64,000 nucleotides of DNA from Amyloporia xantha. Taxonomy: Eukaryota; Basidiomycota; Agaricomycetes; Polyporales; Adustoporiaceae. Of the stretch, positions 9,766 to 21,965 are shown piece after piece (position 1 is the stretch's first letter; the number at the start of each line of letters is the position of its first letter). The translations under genes and the position numbers were made by a program. The DNA is taken from contig JAYKKR010000048.1 of the NCBI GenBank assembly GCA_036971615.1, forward strand, positions 124,001 through 188,000. The letters are read 5' to 3'. The notes under the pieces were generated by a model. The model was not told the DNA's origin. It saw only the letters and a program-made list of their open reading frames with translations, and searched no databases.

Positions 9766-12734
9766 GTAGGCTGCATCCACCACACGTCCACCAGATGGAG
9801 CGATATTTGCGAAAGACGGTAAATAGAAAAGAAAACAGAACAGAAACCTATCAAACTCGCGTCGCCTTTGGGTTAGCTCGCCACGCTCATCGTCCCCCTC
9901 GCTTAGCTCCCATCAGCCTACTTTCTCTCCGCTTCAATATTCTCTGCTCAATACACGTCCTCGACGCGTCCCTGCATCCTTTCTCGCTCCCCGAGACAGC
10001 CTATTATCCACCAACAATGCTCTCTGTCTCCCTACGACGCAAGTCGACGCCCCAGTTCGCGCACAAACCCACTCACAAACAGTCTCTGTCATTGTCCACA
10101 GCAGCACGTGCTCTCACCCACTTTCCCAATTGGGTTTCTGCGGTCATTTCTCGGCCTCTGCCGGCACCCCCGATAAGGCAACCTGGTCCCGCTCCCACTC
10201 TCAGCTCAAAGCCCGCGACACTCTCACAGCTCTCCATCAACCTGCTCCGACATCAGCCTGTCCATACGTTCCAGCGATGGACGTCGGACACGGCTTCGAC
10301 GTCCCAGCATTTCACGGCGGTGATGAGGACGCTGCCAGCCACACCGCCGCCGCCCACCCCTTCCAAGCTTTCCCCAGACGCCCAGGCCCGCAGCCCACGC
10401 CTTCCCGGACGACACGGACACTAAACAACAGCCAATTCGAACAGTCGCCCATTCCACCAGAACGAGAACCCAGAATCCGCCACTCACACCGCAACGTGTC
10501 TATCTCGAAGTTGTCGGCCGCCTGTCGCGTTCGGTCTCGAATTCGACCGTGCCCTTCGTCCCGATAGCCTGATTGAATTAAACTGCTTGAATTTCAGACC
10601 CCAGAACATGAGGGCCCGCCGAATGCGAACCTGGATCTCTGCCAGCTCACGGCGCCACGGCATGCCGCATCAGGACAGCAGAACTGAGCCTTCTCCGCAT
10701 CTTCTACACGCAATCTGAACGTTCGCAGGCCCCTGATTTCCATACGTGTCCTGCGCGAGAACCTCGAACTGGATGCGAGAACATATCAGAGTGATGTGAT
10801 GGACAGTGGTCTCGCTCCCATGATATCTTTGCTCCCTAATCCCTCGTCTCTCCTGATGCCTACCTCTGACTTTTTAGCGTTCGAGGAGTCTTCTAGCCTA
10901 TCGTGGCTGATAATTACAAAGCAGTACCTGTGTTCCTGCGGGACGGTAGGTATGCGGAGGATCTTACGGTCCCGATGGTGTGCGAACTGCACCCGCTATG
11001 TCTCTGTTCATAGCCAGGCATTCACACAGCAAGTGGTATCTGACAGATCAATCATTGTTCCCTGTCAGTGTCCACGAAGGTTTTCGCAACTGTATCCCTC
11101 GATTTCAACGTTCGAGGCCACGAATAAGTATCAATTCGTGTGTGCGGTGGTTCTCACAACGCCCGTTGTGCTCTCAAGAGGCTGCCACTCATTGCTAGCG
11201 GTGAGAAACGAGGTGCAAAGATGCCGTACTGTTCGTGTCCCCTTATATCGTATATATACGTCTTCTCATACTCAACTGCCCGATCATTCCCCAATTAGAA
11301 CTCAACCCCGCTTCTTGCCCACTCGTCTCAACTGCAAAGCGCTGCGTGCTTCATATATGCATCGACATCCCCACCGTGACCCTCCTATGTGTACTGGCAG
11401 TCTCGCACATGAACGTGCAAGATCAGCACTTCTTGATCGCCGACTCGGGGCTATCCCTAGTGCATGCAAGCGATTGCGCACTCCCACTGCACATCGACTC
11501 CGCGGCGGCTTTGTGGCGGCGGCTTCATTCTCATGCAGCACTTTAAGACGCTAGTCCCAGTACGCCCGACAAGCGCTCAGAAGATCCGATACTGGTTCAT
11601 TGACATCCTTCGAAAACTTATGGCAGCGACAGTTAACAGACGACAGACATCGTGCACCTGAGCGCACTGCTTCCACGCCCGCACCCCTGCCTGTCGGTGT
11701 CGGGCTGCAGCTACGGGCGTCATATCGGGATTCCATTCCCCCTGCGATCGATATCAACGAGTTGCAACGCCTCAAAGCTGCTCATGACGCTCGCAACTTC
11801 ATGTAGCACCACGCCTCGCGGGAGCTGATCCGATCTCCTGCGCGCACTGCCCCCATGAGATTGGGATCCGTCGAGGATGATGGGATCCGTGATGCACTCC
11901 CCGAGGTGACCAGGCAGCTGTGATCTGGGTATACATTCGGAGAGATCAATGATGTATTCCGAATTTCCCATGTACCCTGGCTGCCTTGTTCTCGCTGTCC
12001 GTGCCTTGTGTCGTGCAGACCTCATCTCAGCCCCATTTGGTGTCACAAGGTGCGCTGTCTCGGTTTGATCAAATTCAGTGACACTCGTACCAGGCGCTCG
12101 CTGCTCGGGAGACTGGCACAAATACAGTATCTCGACGTGATCGACAGGCGACGATGTCACTGTCAGCCAGCGAGTTCTCTCGTATGCTGCATGCGAGACG
12201 TCGAGCTGATCAGCGTTGTGTTCCTTGGCGGAGGCGTGAATGGGCTCTTGGCCATCCCGACACGTCACTTGACCAAGGCGGTCCTCTACATGAATGCATG
12301 TCATGCGATGCCAATATACGTCAATGCTTGAACGTCGACGTCGCCAAGAACATGAGATTTGCGACGCGCATCTATCCCGTGTGCAAGTGGTTGTATCTGG
12401 GGCTGCCCATGAAGCCCATAAGGTGACGGATGTGCTTGCATGCAGTCCGATCGATTCTGTGCTTGAAATGCGCTAAGCATTGGAGCCAGCAGGTCTGCCT
12501 GGCTGCCTCCGCTCAGATTCAATAATAAAATGTTGTCCCGATGCTAGGTCAATGCTCTCTCCGAGTGGAACATGAGCAGTAGGACTTGCTGCATAGACCT
12601 TACGGGATTTCATATTATCCGGACCATCCCATGAAACCGCCGCTCGAAAGGTGACGTGTCTTAGGCCATAACAAATTCGGGGAAGAATCAGCTGTAGGCG
12701 GATATCGAGCGATACGACAATTTGATTAACAGTA
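9766..12734. other. Unresolved interval with coding-like pieces on the plus strand
   Basis: An ATG at 10018 in good context (accaacaATGct) opens a frame to 10424 with a basic, Ser/Arg-rich start (MLSVSLRRKSTPQFAHKPTH) that could be a mitochondrial presequence. Protein-like stretches follow in changing frames: about 10515-10600, 10735-10990, and 11561-11806, which ends IPPAIDINELQRLKAAHDA before a TAG. They may be exons of one gene that I could not assemble, or a degraded gene. From 11810 to 12734 I see nothing coherent. Confidence 0.3.
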
Positions 12735-13009
12735 CTGTACCATTTCGACCACTTGTTCAGTCACATGTCACGGACTCCTCTGAACTGGGCTCTGAGTTCA
12801 AATATCACGGTCACAAAATATTTTGAACTTCGGCGCTTACTAGATGTCACGTTCCCACGGTCCCTCTATAGTGAGGATGGCCCTGGATGGGGGGTGTCTG
12901 AACCTAAATTTAGGGTCTGTCACGCACCATTCCAGCCTCTGAACTGATGAACTGGCCAAACTTTTGGTCACATGTCACAGTGCCTGAACTGGTGGTCGAA
13001 ATGGTACAG
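12735..13009. mobile_element. 275 bp MITE-like element, TA target duplication
   Basis: The ends are exact inverted repeats over 18 bp (CTGTACCATTTCGACCAC at the left, its complement at the right). Weaker inverted similarity continues inward around gtcacatgtcac. TA flanks both sides (12733-12734 and 13010-13011). It has no coding capacity. Size, ends and TA duplication fit a miniature non-autonomous Tc1/mariner-like element. Its ends differ from those of the 1,500 bp element. Confidence 0.65.
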
Positions 13010-13428
13010 TATTATTGCTCTCACCATCAAAGGCCGTGATCGCGACAGGCTGGACTGCGATGTGAGTGGCATATGTACCGCGCGAGCACCTACTCTCACC
13101 TTCAAATAAGCTCGCAGCGCGCTATATGCAAAAGTAGTACGAGTATGTCGAGGTACGGGAAGGCAGCACCACAGTCATCTGGGCGTGTTCGGACCATTCC
13201 TGCTATTGGTCTCATCGCAAGAACGCAAAGAATTATGTCATTATCAAAATCAAATTTCTCTGAGTCGGGATACTGTCGGGATGCATCACCGCTGGTGTGG
13301 TTCGAGAGAGTTCTTCGTGATGAACCAGGTCAGGAGATTCAGTCCTCGACAAATTTCCTGTTCCCGGGCCTGATGTTGGTGGTCTTGATGAGCCTACGTA
13401 GGCTACATCTTCAGATGATCCAGATGCC

Positions 13429-13719
13429 TCACATATTTGTTGTCGGGTGAACAAACACCGGAATAGTAGCGGTGAATCCGTGAACACAAGGACTTCGCCA
13501 TGGATGATAGGAATGCAACAGGGTCGCACCCGTTAGGGAAAGCGAGTGGCTATGTCTTGGGGACGCTGGCCAGACCACTCGGAAGACTAGGTTGCCGATC
13601 ATAGCCATCGCGTCCAAGACGAAGGGAAGTATCTCCTGGCGGAGCAGTCCGATAGACCTGGTGTAGCTGGCGCCTGAACCGAAAACGTGTTCACGTACTT
13701 TGCGATCAGAGAGAGGCAT
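13429..13719 (-). CDS. Small hypothetical ORF with an upstream TATA-like box
   Basis: A 96-codon frame (MPLSDRKVREHVFGSGASYT) begins 10-20 bases downstream, on the minus strand, of a tataaata sequence near 13725-13735. A hydrophobic stretch (ILPFVLDAMAMIGNLVF) sits near residue 30. It resembles nothing I know. The frame just downstream on the same strand is also fairly open, so this could be one exon of a larger gene, or spurious. Confidence 0.25.
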   Translation of the reverse strand: MPLSDRKVREHVFGSGASYTRSIGLLRQEILPFVLDAMAMIGNLVFRVVWPASPRHSHSLSLTGATLLHSYHPWRSPCVHGFTATIPVFVHPTTNM

Positions 13720-14592
13720 GTCTGGAGGGTATTTATAGACGAGGCAACAGCTATGAGCCAGTTCAGGCGATGCGTCAGTTCAGCACCTCATGGCAAACCG
13801 ATAAAGCGGGCGCCGGGTGCTGTGTCCTTGAAATGATCTTGTCTCCCGTAGGCAGACCTAAAATAGCGCCCTTTGAGAGTGAGGGAGGGACGGCCGGAAA
13901 TGATCCAAAACGACACTCACCAGTCTCACCTATTTCGTAGTGCTGCAGGCTGCAGCACATATTCCGAGGATCACCTGAGCACTGTGGTTTGCCAACTATT
14001 ACCGAGACCTTAGGGTAGCGTTCGCTCAAATAGAGATTCGACCAGCGGCTACTACTAGCCCGCGGCGTGACGAAAAATATCTCGGTGAGATTTTGAGTCT
14101 GTCAGCCTGCAGGACCACGACTCCATCAAATCAGAGCAAGTGGGCGTGTGATCGTATCATACATGCGCCCACAGGAGCCTACACTTCGATGAATTCAACC
14201 TGTCAGTGCAATCTTGCATGATTCTGCAGTGATCCAATCTTCTTCATGTCATGCTATGGACACGGATGGGACACGGATGGTTTCTATTAGCTGCCGAGCA
14301 GACTGTACACGAGTCCACCGGTATTTGTATCTTACAGGATGTTCACGTTCAGTGTACCCTCATGCTCACCATATTTACGCTAGCAGTGCCTTTAGACCAT
14401 CATGGGGACTGTTGAAACAGACATCACAATCTCATGATATCGCAGTAGTTCAACAGTAAGCCTCATGCTACATTCTTCTTGTGGAGTTGATTTTCAACTT
14501 GCACAATCCATTAAAGATGGCCATATAAGATATGTTCAATTTGCGACCTTCAATTGTTTCGACATAACCTCTCCCCCTTTGTATCATACGTG

Positions 14593-16252
14593 ATGTTCGA
14601 TGCGTCTCTGGCTCAAGTTCCCCAATATGCCGAGCAATAGTAAGTTATAAAACCTGTACCACCTTGTGACCGAAGATGTTCATTGGAAACTACCGGGCAG
14701 TTACCGGTCAACATACGTCGTTTTTGCTGCGACAGGTTGGTTCCGCAGTATACTGATAGAACTTGCCATGCAAATTGATGCAAACATGCAGCGTTATGCT
14801 GTTACGATTACACCCTGACCTTTGCGGCTGAAGTCCAGTTTGTCTGGTTGGCCAGACAGTCCGGCACCACATTACTCTTCTTTATCTTCAGATACACTGC
14901 ACTCTTGGACACTATTGTCATCATACTGGGTCTGTTATTATTGCCGAGTTGGCATTCACCGAAAGTAAGTCAGTCCGCCTCATTGTTGTTTTATACGTCT
15001 AAGAACAGCTTCAGAGGTCTGCTTACCACATTTCTGATCAGATTTTCTCATGTTTTGATCGTTGTCGACAGTTGCACTATTACTATCTGTATGGTCACGG
15101 TCTTCAATGTCCTCCTACAGTCCAGTGCGGCGGGTAAGTGGTAGGCATCCTTGGCATTCGCGAATTATTGAACGTTTCTGCTCGCAGTATTCGCTGCTCT
15201 GCGAGTCTACGCAATATGCGGGCATAGAAAGTGGAGACTTGCCTGCATATTGCTTCTCGGTTTTATTAGTCCTGTTATTTATGCCGTGAGTCACCATGCA
15301 ACGATCATTGTTCATTACCGAAGCTGACTATCATTTCAGTATACCTTGACCCTCATCCACCCGACGATCATAATTTTACCGCATTCTCATTCTCAGTGTG
15401 GTTGGGACCTTCTCAGTGATTCAGTCAATCTGTATGAAAAGTAAGTTGATGCCGCCTACTTTATGATACAGCTGTACTGATGACAATGTTTTTATGCAGG
15501 AGTGCGTACCTTGACTAGCTCAATGATTGCACATTGACGTTATTTGCTATGCAGTGACAATTGGTGCCCGAGCATCCGCATTGGTATTCGATGGTGTTAT
15601 TCTAGTGCTCACCTGGGAGCGACTGAAGATAAGGCCGGAAGCCGGTCCCGGGTCTAGACTCAGCGAGGTTCTTGTAAGGGATAGTGCGTGCGTATGATGA
15701 TGTCTACCTGAGACACGTACTGACAATGCGCTAGCGACAGTGTATTTTACGTGAGTCAGCAGCAGTCTAGAGCTTGAAATTGACCATGAACTAGCCTTCA
15801 GCCTTCTCCTGGTCGTCAATCTCGCAGGAATAGGTCTCGCTCACACAGCGCCGGTCGTGAGTGAACGTTTCTACTGTCGTTGCAGTCGCTGTATTTGTTG
15901 TTAATGTTTCGCATTTGCCGATAAGCTCATAATACCAATGTCGATTTGGGTTTCCATGTCAGTTATCGAGCCTCTTTCTACGGCAGAGTCAGCGCTGACC
16001 ATCCAGCCCAACTTTAGTCTAATATCCAGCCTTATGTCACGGCTTCTCTTTGATCTGCGTAAGGCTGTGACAAAACCGTCAAATGCGTCGTTATCTACTG
16101 GGCTGACGCCTATGGCATGGATCACTGGGGGGACAGGAGAAGACGAGGATGGGGTTGAGATGGACAACCTTACCGATAAAGAGTTAGACTCATGGCTAGA
16201 GCCAGCTGGCAGAGTTGCTGAACACCTCGGCGATCCTTTGCTGTACGAATGA
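14593..16252 (+). CDS. DUF6533-type multi-pass membrane protein
   Basis: Uncharacterised integral membrane protein of a family greatly expanded in mushrooms. The start is ATG 14593. Exons 14593-14639, 14701-14735 and 14792-14964 give the DUF6533 signature (LCCYDYTLTFAAEVQFVW, then FRYTALLDTI). Later exons 15188-15285 (AALRVYAICG) and about 15555-15670 (VFDGVILVLTWERLK) are followed by a segment reading LVRDTTVYFTLLLVVNLAG. The last exon, 15926-16252, holds SLISSLMSRLLFDLRKAV and an acidic tail. Hydrophobic segments alternate with short loops as in this seven-helix-like family. Splicing is uncertain in two places: the intron after 14964 would be only 39 nt (acceptor at 15003), and the piece at 15340-15550 has unclear junctions. 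The function of the family is unknown. Confidence 0.7.
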
Positions 16253-17067
16253 CCCATGTCAATGTCGCTGTTCTTTTGATTATAAGTCAGAGCCATGGAT
16301 GAGATGACAATGCTTCGACTGCGTTAGGTGACGGTTGCCACTCCATTTACAACCTATCGAAGTCCATACATGGCTTTCTCGACGAGGTTCACACTTAGCC
16401 AATTACATCTGCCTACCGCAGAGCAATTCAAACCTTCTGTCTGGGCTGGGTATTAGATAATGGTACACAGTAATATCTCGCTACCCGTACCAGTAAGCTC
16501 CGCGGTTGCACAGTGGATACATAAATTACACCTACACCCGCGATGCGACCCAACGTAACACTGCCGAAGCTTATTTGCAGTATCCAAGTTCGCTCCGAAG
16601 TGCTCACACAGCACAAATCGGAACCAGGTATCCAATGGAATATCTCCGATTCGATCATTAGCCGTGGCTAAGGTAGAAGTGCACAATGAAGAATAGAAAT
16701 ACAACATTCAACGGAATTCTACAGTCTTTTCGTTCCGTCTCTGTCAACCGCTCGCTCCTTTCGGAACACAATGGACTAGGAAGGGCCTGCCCTCAGACTG
16801 AATGTTTCATGAGAAGTCGCGAATAGAGAGAAGAAAACAGGAGGGTACAGCCTCATCCTCACATATCAGAAATGCTGTTGTGCTGTCTGGCGAGGAGTCG
16901 CTCGAGTAATTAGACATAGCACACTGAGCACATGGTGGAGAGACCCTGCCCATTAACATTGCAAAATGCACGGGTGGTTCCATTTGGGCCGGCCAGAAGA
17001 TCTAGTAGGGGATCAGTCACAGAAGCCTCTTTAAATCGGGGAACTGACTGGATCTAAAGGGGAACAG
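16253..17067. other. Intergenic, no feature seen
   Basis: This gap holds the 3' flanks of two convergent genes. All frames are short, and I see no repeat or RNA signature. Confidence 0.6.
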
Positions 17068-17826
17068 TTACTCGTAGCCCAATTTCCTACGCTCTTCCCG
17101 ATCCCGTTCCAATCGACCCGCTTGATCCTCTGCACTTCGTATTGTCTCGTCCCACGAGACGAACAGCTCGGAAAGAGTGTCGACGCGTGTAGCGTATCTA
17201 TCCATTAATGAAGTAATCCGCCTCTCGAGTGCTGCTGCCGTCTTCGCGTCCTCCTCATGCGCTTTCAGTAGCGCGTCCAAACGAGGCTGGAGCTCCTTGT
17301 AGTCTGCAAGTTTACCAGCACCTGTGACACCCTTGTCTTCGAGTGCCTTGATCTCATGTAGGTCACGCTCTGCGGCACGGATATCGGGTTCCATCTCGGC
17401 GAGAAACGCCTCGAGTTCGCTGGGAGACATATTCTCGTATGTCGGTGGAGTAGTCGTGAGGATGCCCGAAAGTGCAAACGCGGGAGTCAGATAATGCGCG
17501 TGCTGATCATCTGGCAGAGTCTATACGTGTCATATTGGATGACGCCAGGATATAAACATACAGTGGTCCATGAACTTTCGGAGCCCCTCATTGCTCTGCA
17601 CAACGGCATCCAGTCTGCGCTGCAGCTCTTCCGCGCGTCGAGCGAGCGTGTCCCCGTTCTTGATTTCGGGTTTGCGCTCGGCGCCCTCTTGGCGGGAACC
17701 AAACAGCAGTGTCTCGAGCCATCGGAGACGTAAGTCAAGCGAGAGCACAGGCGGTATTGATGGTGGTTTTAGCGTCGATTTTGGTGGTTCCACCACCTCG
17801 TAGTCGAGGTCATGAATGGTGTTCAT
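17068..17826 (-). CDS. Dynactin subunit p24 (DCTN3)-like coiled-coil protein
   Basis: Likely the small shoulder subunit of dynactin, the cofactor for dynein transport along microtubules. Two exons, 17826-17562 and 17510-17068, give 235 residues. The intron is 51 nt and splices HYDQHAHYLTPAFALSG in frame. The N-terminal segment has LRLRWLETLLFG, like the LE+RLxxLE start of p22/p24. Long amphipathic helices with heptad spacing follow, and the C-terminus holds LSELFVSWDETI, matching the SKQFVQWDELL block of animal DCTN3. The ATG at 17826 was preferred because the frame upstream looks like leader sequence. DCTN3 family members are poorly conserved, so another coiled-coil protein is possible. The gap to the divergently transcribed copper ATPase is about 530 bp. 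Confidence 0.65.
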
Positions 17827-18359
17827 CGATCCTGAAGGTGATACTAGGTGCGGAGGAGGCGAAGACGGTGGTGTAGATGTTGATAGTAGCCTATAGCGCT
17901 GTACGTCGCCCAAAAACACACTTCCGATTGGACTGGTCATTCCGACAAATGACGGTTGCCAGTGAATGTGCAACTGGCCGGACAAGCAGTGATACTCCAA
18001 GATAAAACTCAAGGTTAGGGTTTATTAAAGCACTTAATTACACTATAGCACCTTACAAAGTTAGCTTACAAAAGTATCTTATGTAATTGCTGACAGTAGT
18101 TTCCATCATAATCTCTTGTCACCTTCCCCTCAAATTCAGTAACTCTCCTCAGACTCTCGTTATTTCGCTCAACAAACCGGACTTTGTCACTTCTGCCTGA
18201 GGTAGACCGCTTAGACCACTTGAAACAAAAGTGGTGAATTAGCTCATCCTCCGATCCGGACAGCGCAGGCGCTTCATGCACTGCGGGCTCTCGCCCATCT
18301 AACATCGTACCGCTCTTTGCATGGTACATATTGTATATCCTCGCGTATAGCAAGATATA

Positions 18360-21300
18360 ATGCCTGGTCTTTCTGCTGCTATAACGAACCTACTAGGAGG
18401 CCCATCCTCTCCCACAATTGGCGGCAAGGTCGAACTACCGCTCTCAGAGGATGAGCCTCTAGCGAACAAAGAATTAGCGGCAGCGAAATGCGAACTCAGA
18501 ATAGAGGGAATGACGTGTGGAGCGTGTGTAGAGGTAAGTGTTGCGTTATGCTCGGCCGCATCGCCAGTGTTTCTCAACGAATGCGCAGTCGATAGAGGGC
18601 ATGCTCAGGACTCAGCCAGGCATCTACTCCGTAAAGGTGGCCTTGTTGGCTGAGCGTGGCATTGTAGAGTATGATCCCGGTGTCTGGAATGCGGATAAAA
18701 TTATCAACGTGCGCTTCTCTACTGTGTCTCTCTGAACCCTCTGTTTACATAGTTTATGCAGGAAATATCTGACATTGGATTTGATGCCACCCTCATTCCA
18801 CTAGCACGCTCGGACGTTGTCACACTCAGAATCTATGGGATGACATGCTCGTCTTGCACATCTACCGTAGAGACCCAGCTCAGCGCCATGCCCGGAATAA
18901 ACAGTGTTGCCGTCTCATTGGCGACGGAGACATGCAAGGTCGAGTTTGACCGCTCGCTCGTCGGCCCACGAGAAATGGTGGAACGCATAGAGGAGATGGG
19001 TTTCGACGCAATGCTCTCCGATCAGGAGGACGCGACGCAGCTACGTTCACTTACGCGGACGAAGGAGATCCAGGAATGGCGCCAGCGATTCTACTGGAGT
19101 CTCGGCTTCGCAGTACCTGTGTTTTTCATCAGCATGATTGCGCCCCGAATACCGTGGCTGTGCGTGCTAGTGCAGATGTGTCTGTTCCCAGGCCTCTATG
19201 TTGGTGACCTCCTGGTGCTAGGCCTCACAACACCTGCACAGTTCTGGATCGGACAACGGTTCTATCGCAATGCGTACAAGGCTCTTCGACATGGAAGCGC
19301 AACAATGGACGTCCTCGTCATGCTGGGGACGTCTGCGGCCTACTTCTACTCACTAGGGGCAATGATCATCGCCATGTTTCAAGGCGACCCGGAATATCAC
19401 CCATTCGTATTTTTCGACACGAGCACCATGTTGATCATGTTTGTCTCTCTTGGACGCTATCTTGAGAACCGAGCGAAGGGCCGCACGAGCGCGGCGCTCA
19501 CGGACCTGATGGCGCTTGCGCCGTCCATGGCCACGATCTACACTGATGCTCCCGCCTGTACGCAGGAGAAGAGGATCCCGACTGAACTGGTTCAGGTCGA
19601 CGACATCGTGAAGATTGTTCCCGGAGACAAGATTCCCGCAGATGGGACCGTGGTCCATGGCACGTCGACGGTCGATGAAAGCGCCGTCACGGGCGAGCCC
19701 GTGCCTGTGCAGAAGCAGATAGGTGACAGCGTCATTGGCGGGACCGTGAATGGTCTCGGGACGTTCAACATGCGCGTTACGCGGGCGGGGAAGGATACCG
19801 CCCTCGCTCAGATCGTCAAGCTCGTCGAGGACGCGCAGACATCCAAGGCGCCTATCCAGGCGTTTGCGGACAAGGTCGCTGGGTACTTCGTACCGGCGGT
19901 GATCACACTCGCGGTGGTCACTTTCTCCGGGTGGATGGTTATATCCCATGTCATCAGGGAGACCGCACTGCCCGAGATGTTCCGCATGCCCGGTGCTAGC
20001 AAGCTGGCGGTGTGCTTGCAGCTGTGCATATCCGTAGTGGTGGTTGCATGCCCGTGCGCTCTGGGGCTGAGCACCCCGACAGCGATCATGGTCGGCACAG
20101 GGGTGGGCGCTAAGAATGGTATCCTGATCAAGGGTGGTCGTGCCCTGGAGGCTAGCAGATTCATCAAGAGGGTCGTATTGGACAAGACCGGGACCGTCAC
20201 GGAGGGCAAACTCACTGTAGTAGCTGCTGCGTGGGTGCCTGCCACCGACTACGAGGAATTACCGACTCAGGGGCTGGACGAGGTCTCCCTTCGTGCGAAG
20301 TGCGCTGAGGGACTCACCCGTGCTGAACTCATCGCAATGGTCGCTGCAACCGAAGCTCGCTCTGAGCATCCTTTGGCGAAGGCCGTTGCTGTATATGGCA
20401 GGGATCTCCTAGGGAAAGCCATAATGGCGGTCCCTCAGGTCAACATCGACTCGTTTGAAGGCGTTCCGGGTGCAGGCGTCAAAGCGACCGTCACATTATC
20501 TGACAAGAGGAGCCAGTATATCATCTACGTCGGGACCGCCCGGTTCGTGATGCAGTCCGACGATGGTCAGCTTCCCGCCGCGCTGTCTGTCTTTGATAAT
20601 CAGGAAGCATCACAAGGGCTGACCACTATTTTCGTCTCGGTGTCGAGCCCTGCGAGACAGCCATCTCCTGTGCTGTCAATCGCGCTCTCGGATGCTCCTA
20701 GGCCGTCCTCGATTTACGCGATCAAGGCCCTGCAGTCTATGGGCATCGAGGTGAATATGATGACAGGTGATGGCCGAGACACCGCACTGGCTGTTGCAAA
20801 GCAGGTCGGCATCAAGCCCGAGGGTGTTTGGGCTAACATGAGCCCGAAGGGCAAGGCATCTGTGGTGACCGAGCTCATGGAGAAAGGTGGTGGCGGTGTT
20901 GCGATGGTATGTTATTCAGCATGGAGTTCAGATGTGATACTCACATTATTTCGATAATCAGGTCGGTGACGGTATCAACGACTCGCCCTCGTTAGTGGCA
21001 GCTTCTGTTGGTATTGCGCTGTCTTCAGGAACATCAGTCGCTATTGAGGCTGCCGACATCGTACTCATGCGCTCCGATCTTCTGGACGTCGTCGCTGCCC
21101 TTCACCTTTCGCGCGCAATCTTTACAACAATTAGACGCAATCTTGTCTGGGCATGTGTCTACAATTTGCTCGGAATCCCTCTCGCAATGGGCTTCTTCCT
21201 TCCATTCGGGATTCGTCTGCATCCGATGATGGCGGGGGCTGCCATGGCGTTCTCATCCGTCAGTGTTGTTACGAGTTCCTTATTGCTGAAGGGGTGGACA

Positions 21301-21471
21301 CGTCCTCCATCCAGCGTCATGCCTGGAGAAGTGATTCCCCATGAGACTTTGTGGGATGGCGTACGGACCTTCCTGTACGACACATGGTTGACTTTCCGCA
21401 GTCTCGTTGGCGGAAGGCGACGTTCTTCTGGTTACAGTCAGCTACCTGTTGAGATGAGCGAGGCGGTGTAG
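18360..21471 (+). CDS. CCC2: Copper-transporting P1B-type ATPase (CCC2/ATP7 type)
   Basis: Pumps Cu+ from cytosolic chaperones into the Golgi lumen to load cuproenzymes such as ferroxidases and, in fungi that have them, laccases. Four exons, 18360-18533, 18589-18708, 18762-20906 and 20962-21471, give 982 residues. Two heavy-metal-associated domains carry GMTCGAC (C53, C56) and GMTCSSC (C127, C130). The membrane metal site CPC is at 528-530, TGEP at 408-411 and the phosphorylated Asp in DKTGT is D572. SEHPLA (H634-P635) and GDGRDTA (from 767) bind ATP, and GDGIND is at 815-820. Membrane segments flank these in the order expected for P1B ATPases. There are two HMA domains, as in yeast, against six in human ATP7. 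All key residues are present. Confidence 0.95.
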
Positions 21472-21965
21472 GGCAGGTTATAAACTGAGGGAGTTCTGGG
21501 GTTCTGCTAAATACTCATATTTGTCTGCATTCGTTAATCGTGTACTATTGTTTCTTCTGGTGCTAAATCTCCATCTGTATATTCTTAGCTAGCACACATA
21601 TTTTTATGTCGGTGCCAATGAAATATTACTTGAGTCTGTGAATTGAATTTGAAGTGGTTTGGTCGATTCAATCGGATTGTTTGAAGGTGATGACCTCCAG
21701 CTTTGGCAGCACGCTGCCTCGGCCCTCCATGGAGCCAGTGTAAGGAATTGGTGAGATAGACCCATGCTATGTATTCCATAGTCATTTGCAATGTGATGAA
21801 GAGGCAAAACGTGGTGCATACAGACGTGATCGATCGATCATCTACTTCCGAGGGACGGGACAATTAATTGTGGCGTTGTACCTCAGTGCTCACCATCGTA
21901 CTGCTATCTCGCCATGTTGTACCTCAACGAAGACTTGTACGTAGCGATCATATTTTGCGTCACTA
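21472..21965. promoter_or_regulatory. Intergenic between CCC2 and the RMT2-like gene
   Basis: 3' flank of the ATPase and upstream region of the next gene. No repeat is seen. An ATG at 21913 followed by a possible donor at 21940 could be an alternative first exon of the methyltransferase gene (it splices to the acceptor at 21980 in frame). Confidence 0.4.

Noticed and set aside
14965..15060. Frameshift in the DUF6533 gene
   Set aside because: A 39 nt intron (14965-15003) keeps the frame, so a lesion is not needed, although such a short intron is doubtful.
19353..20245. Minus-strand ORFs opposite the copper ATPase
   Set aside because: Antisense of a fully conserved P-type ATPase exon.
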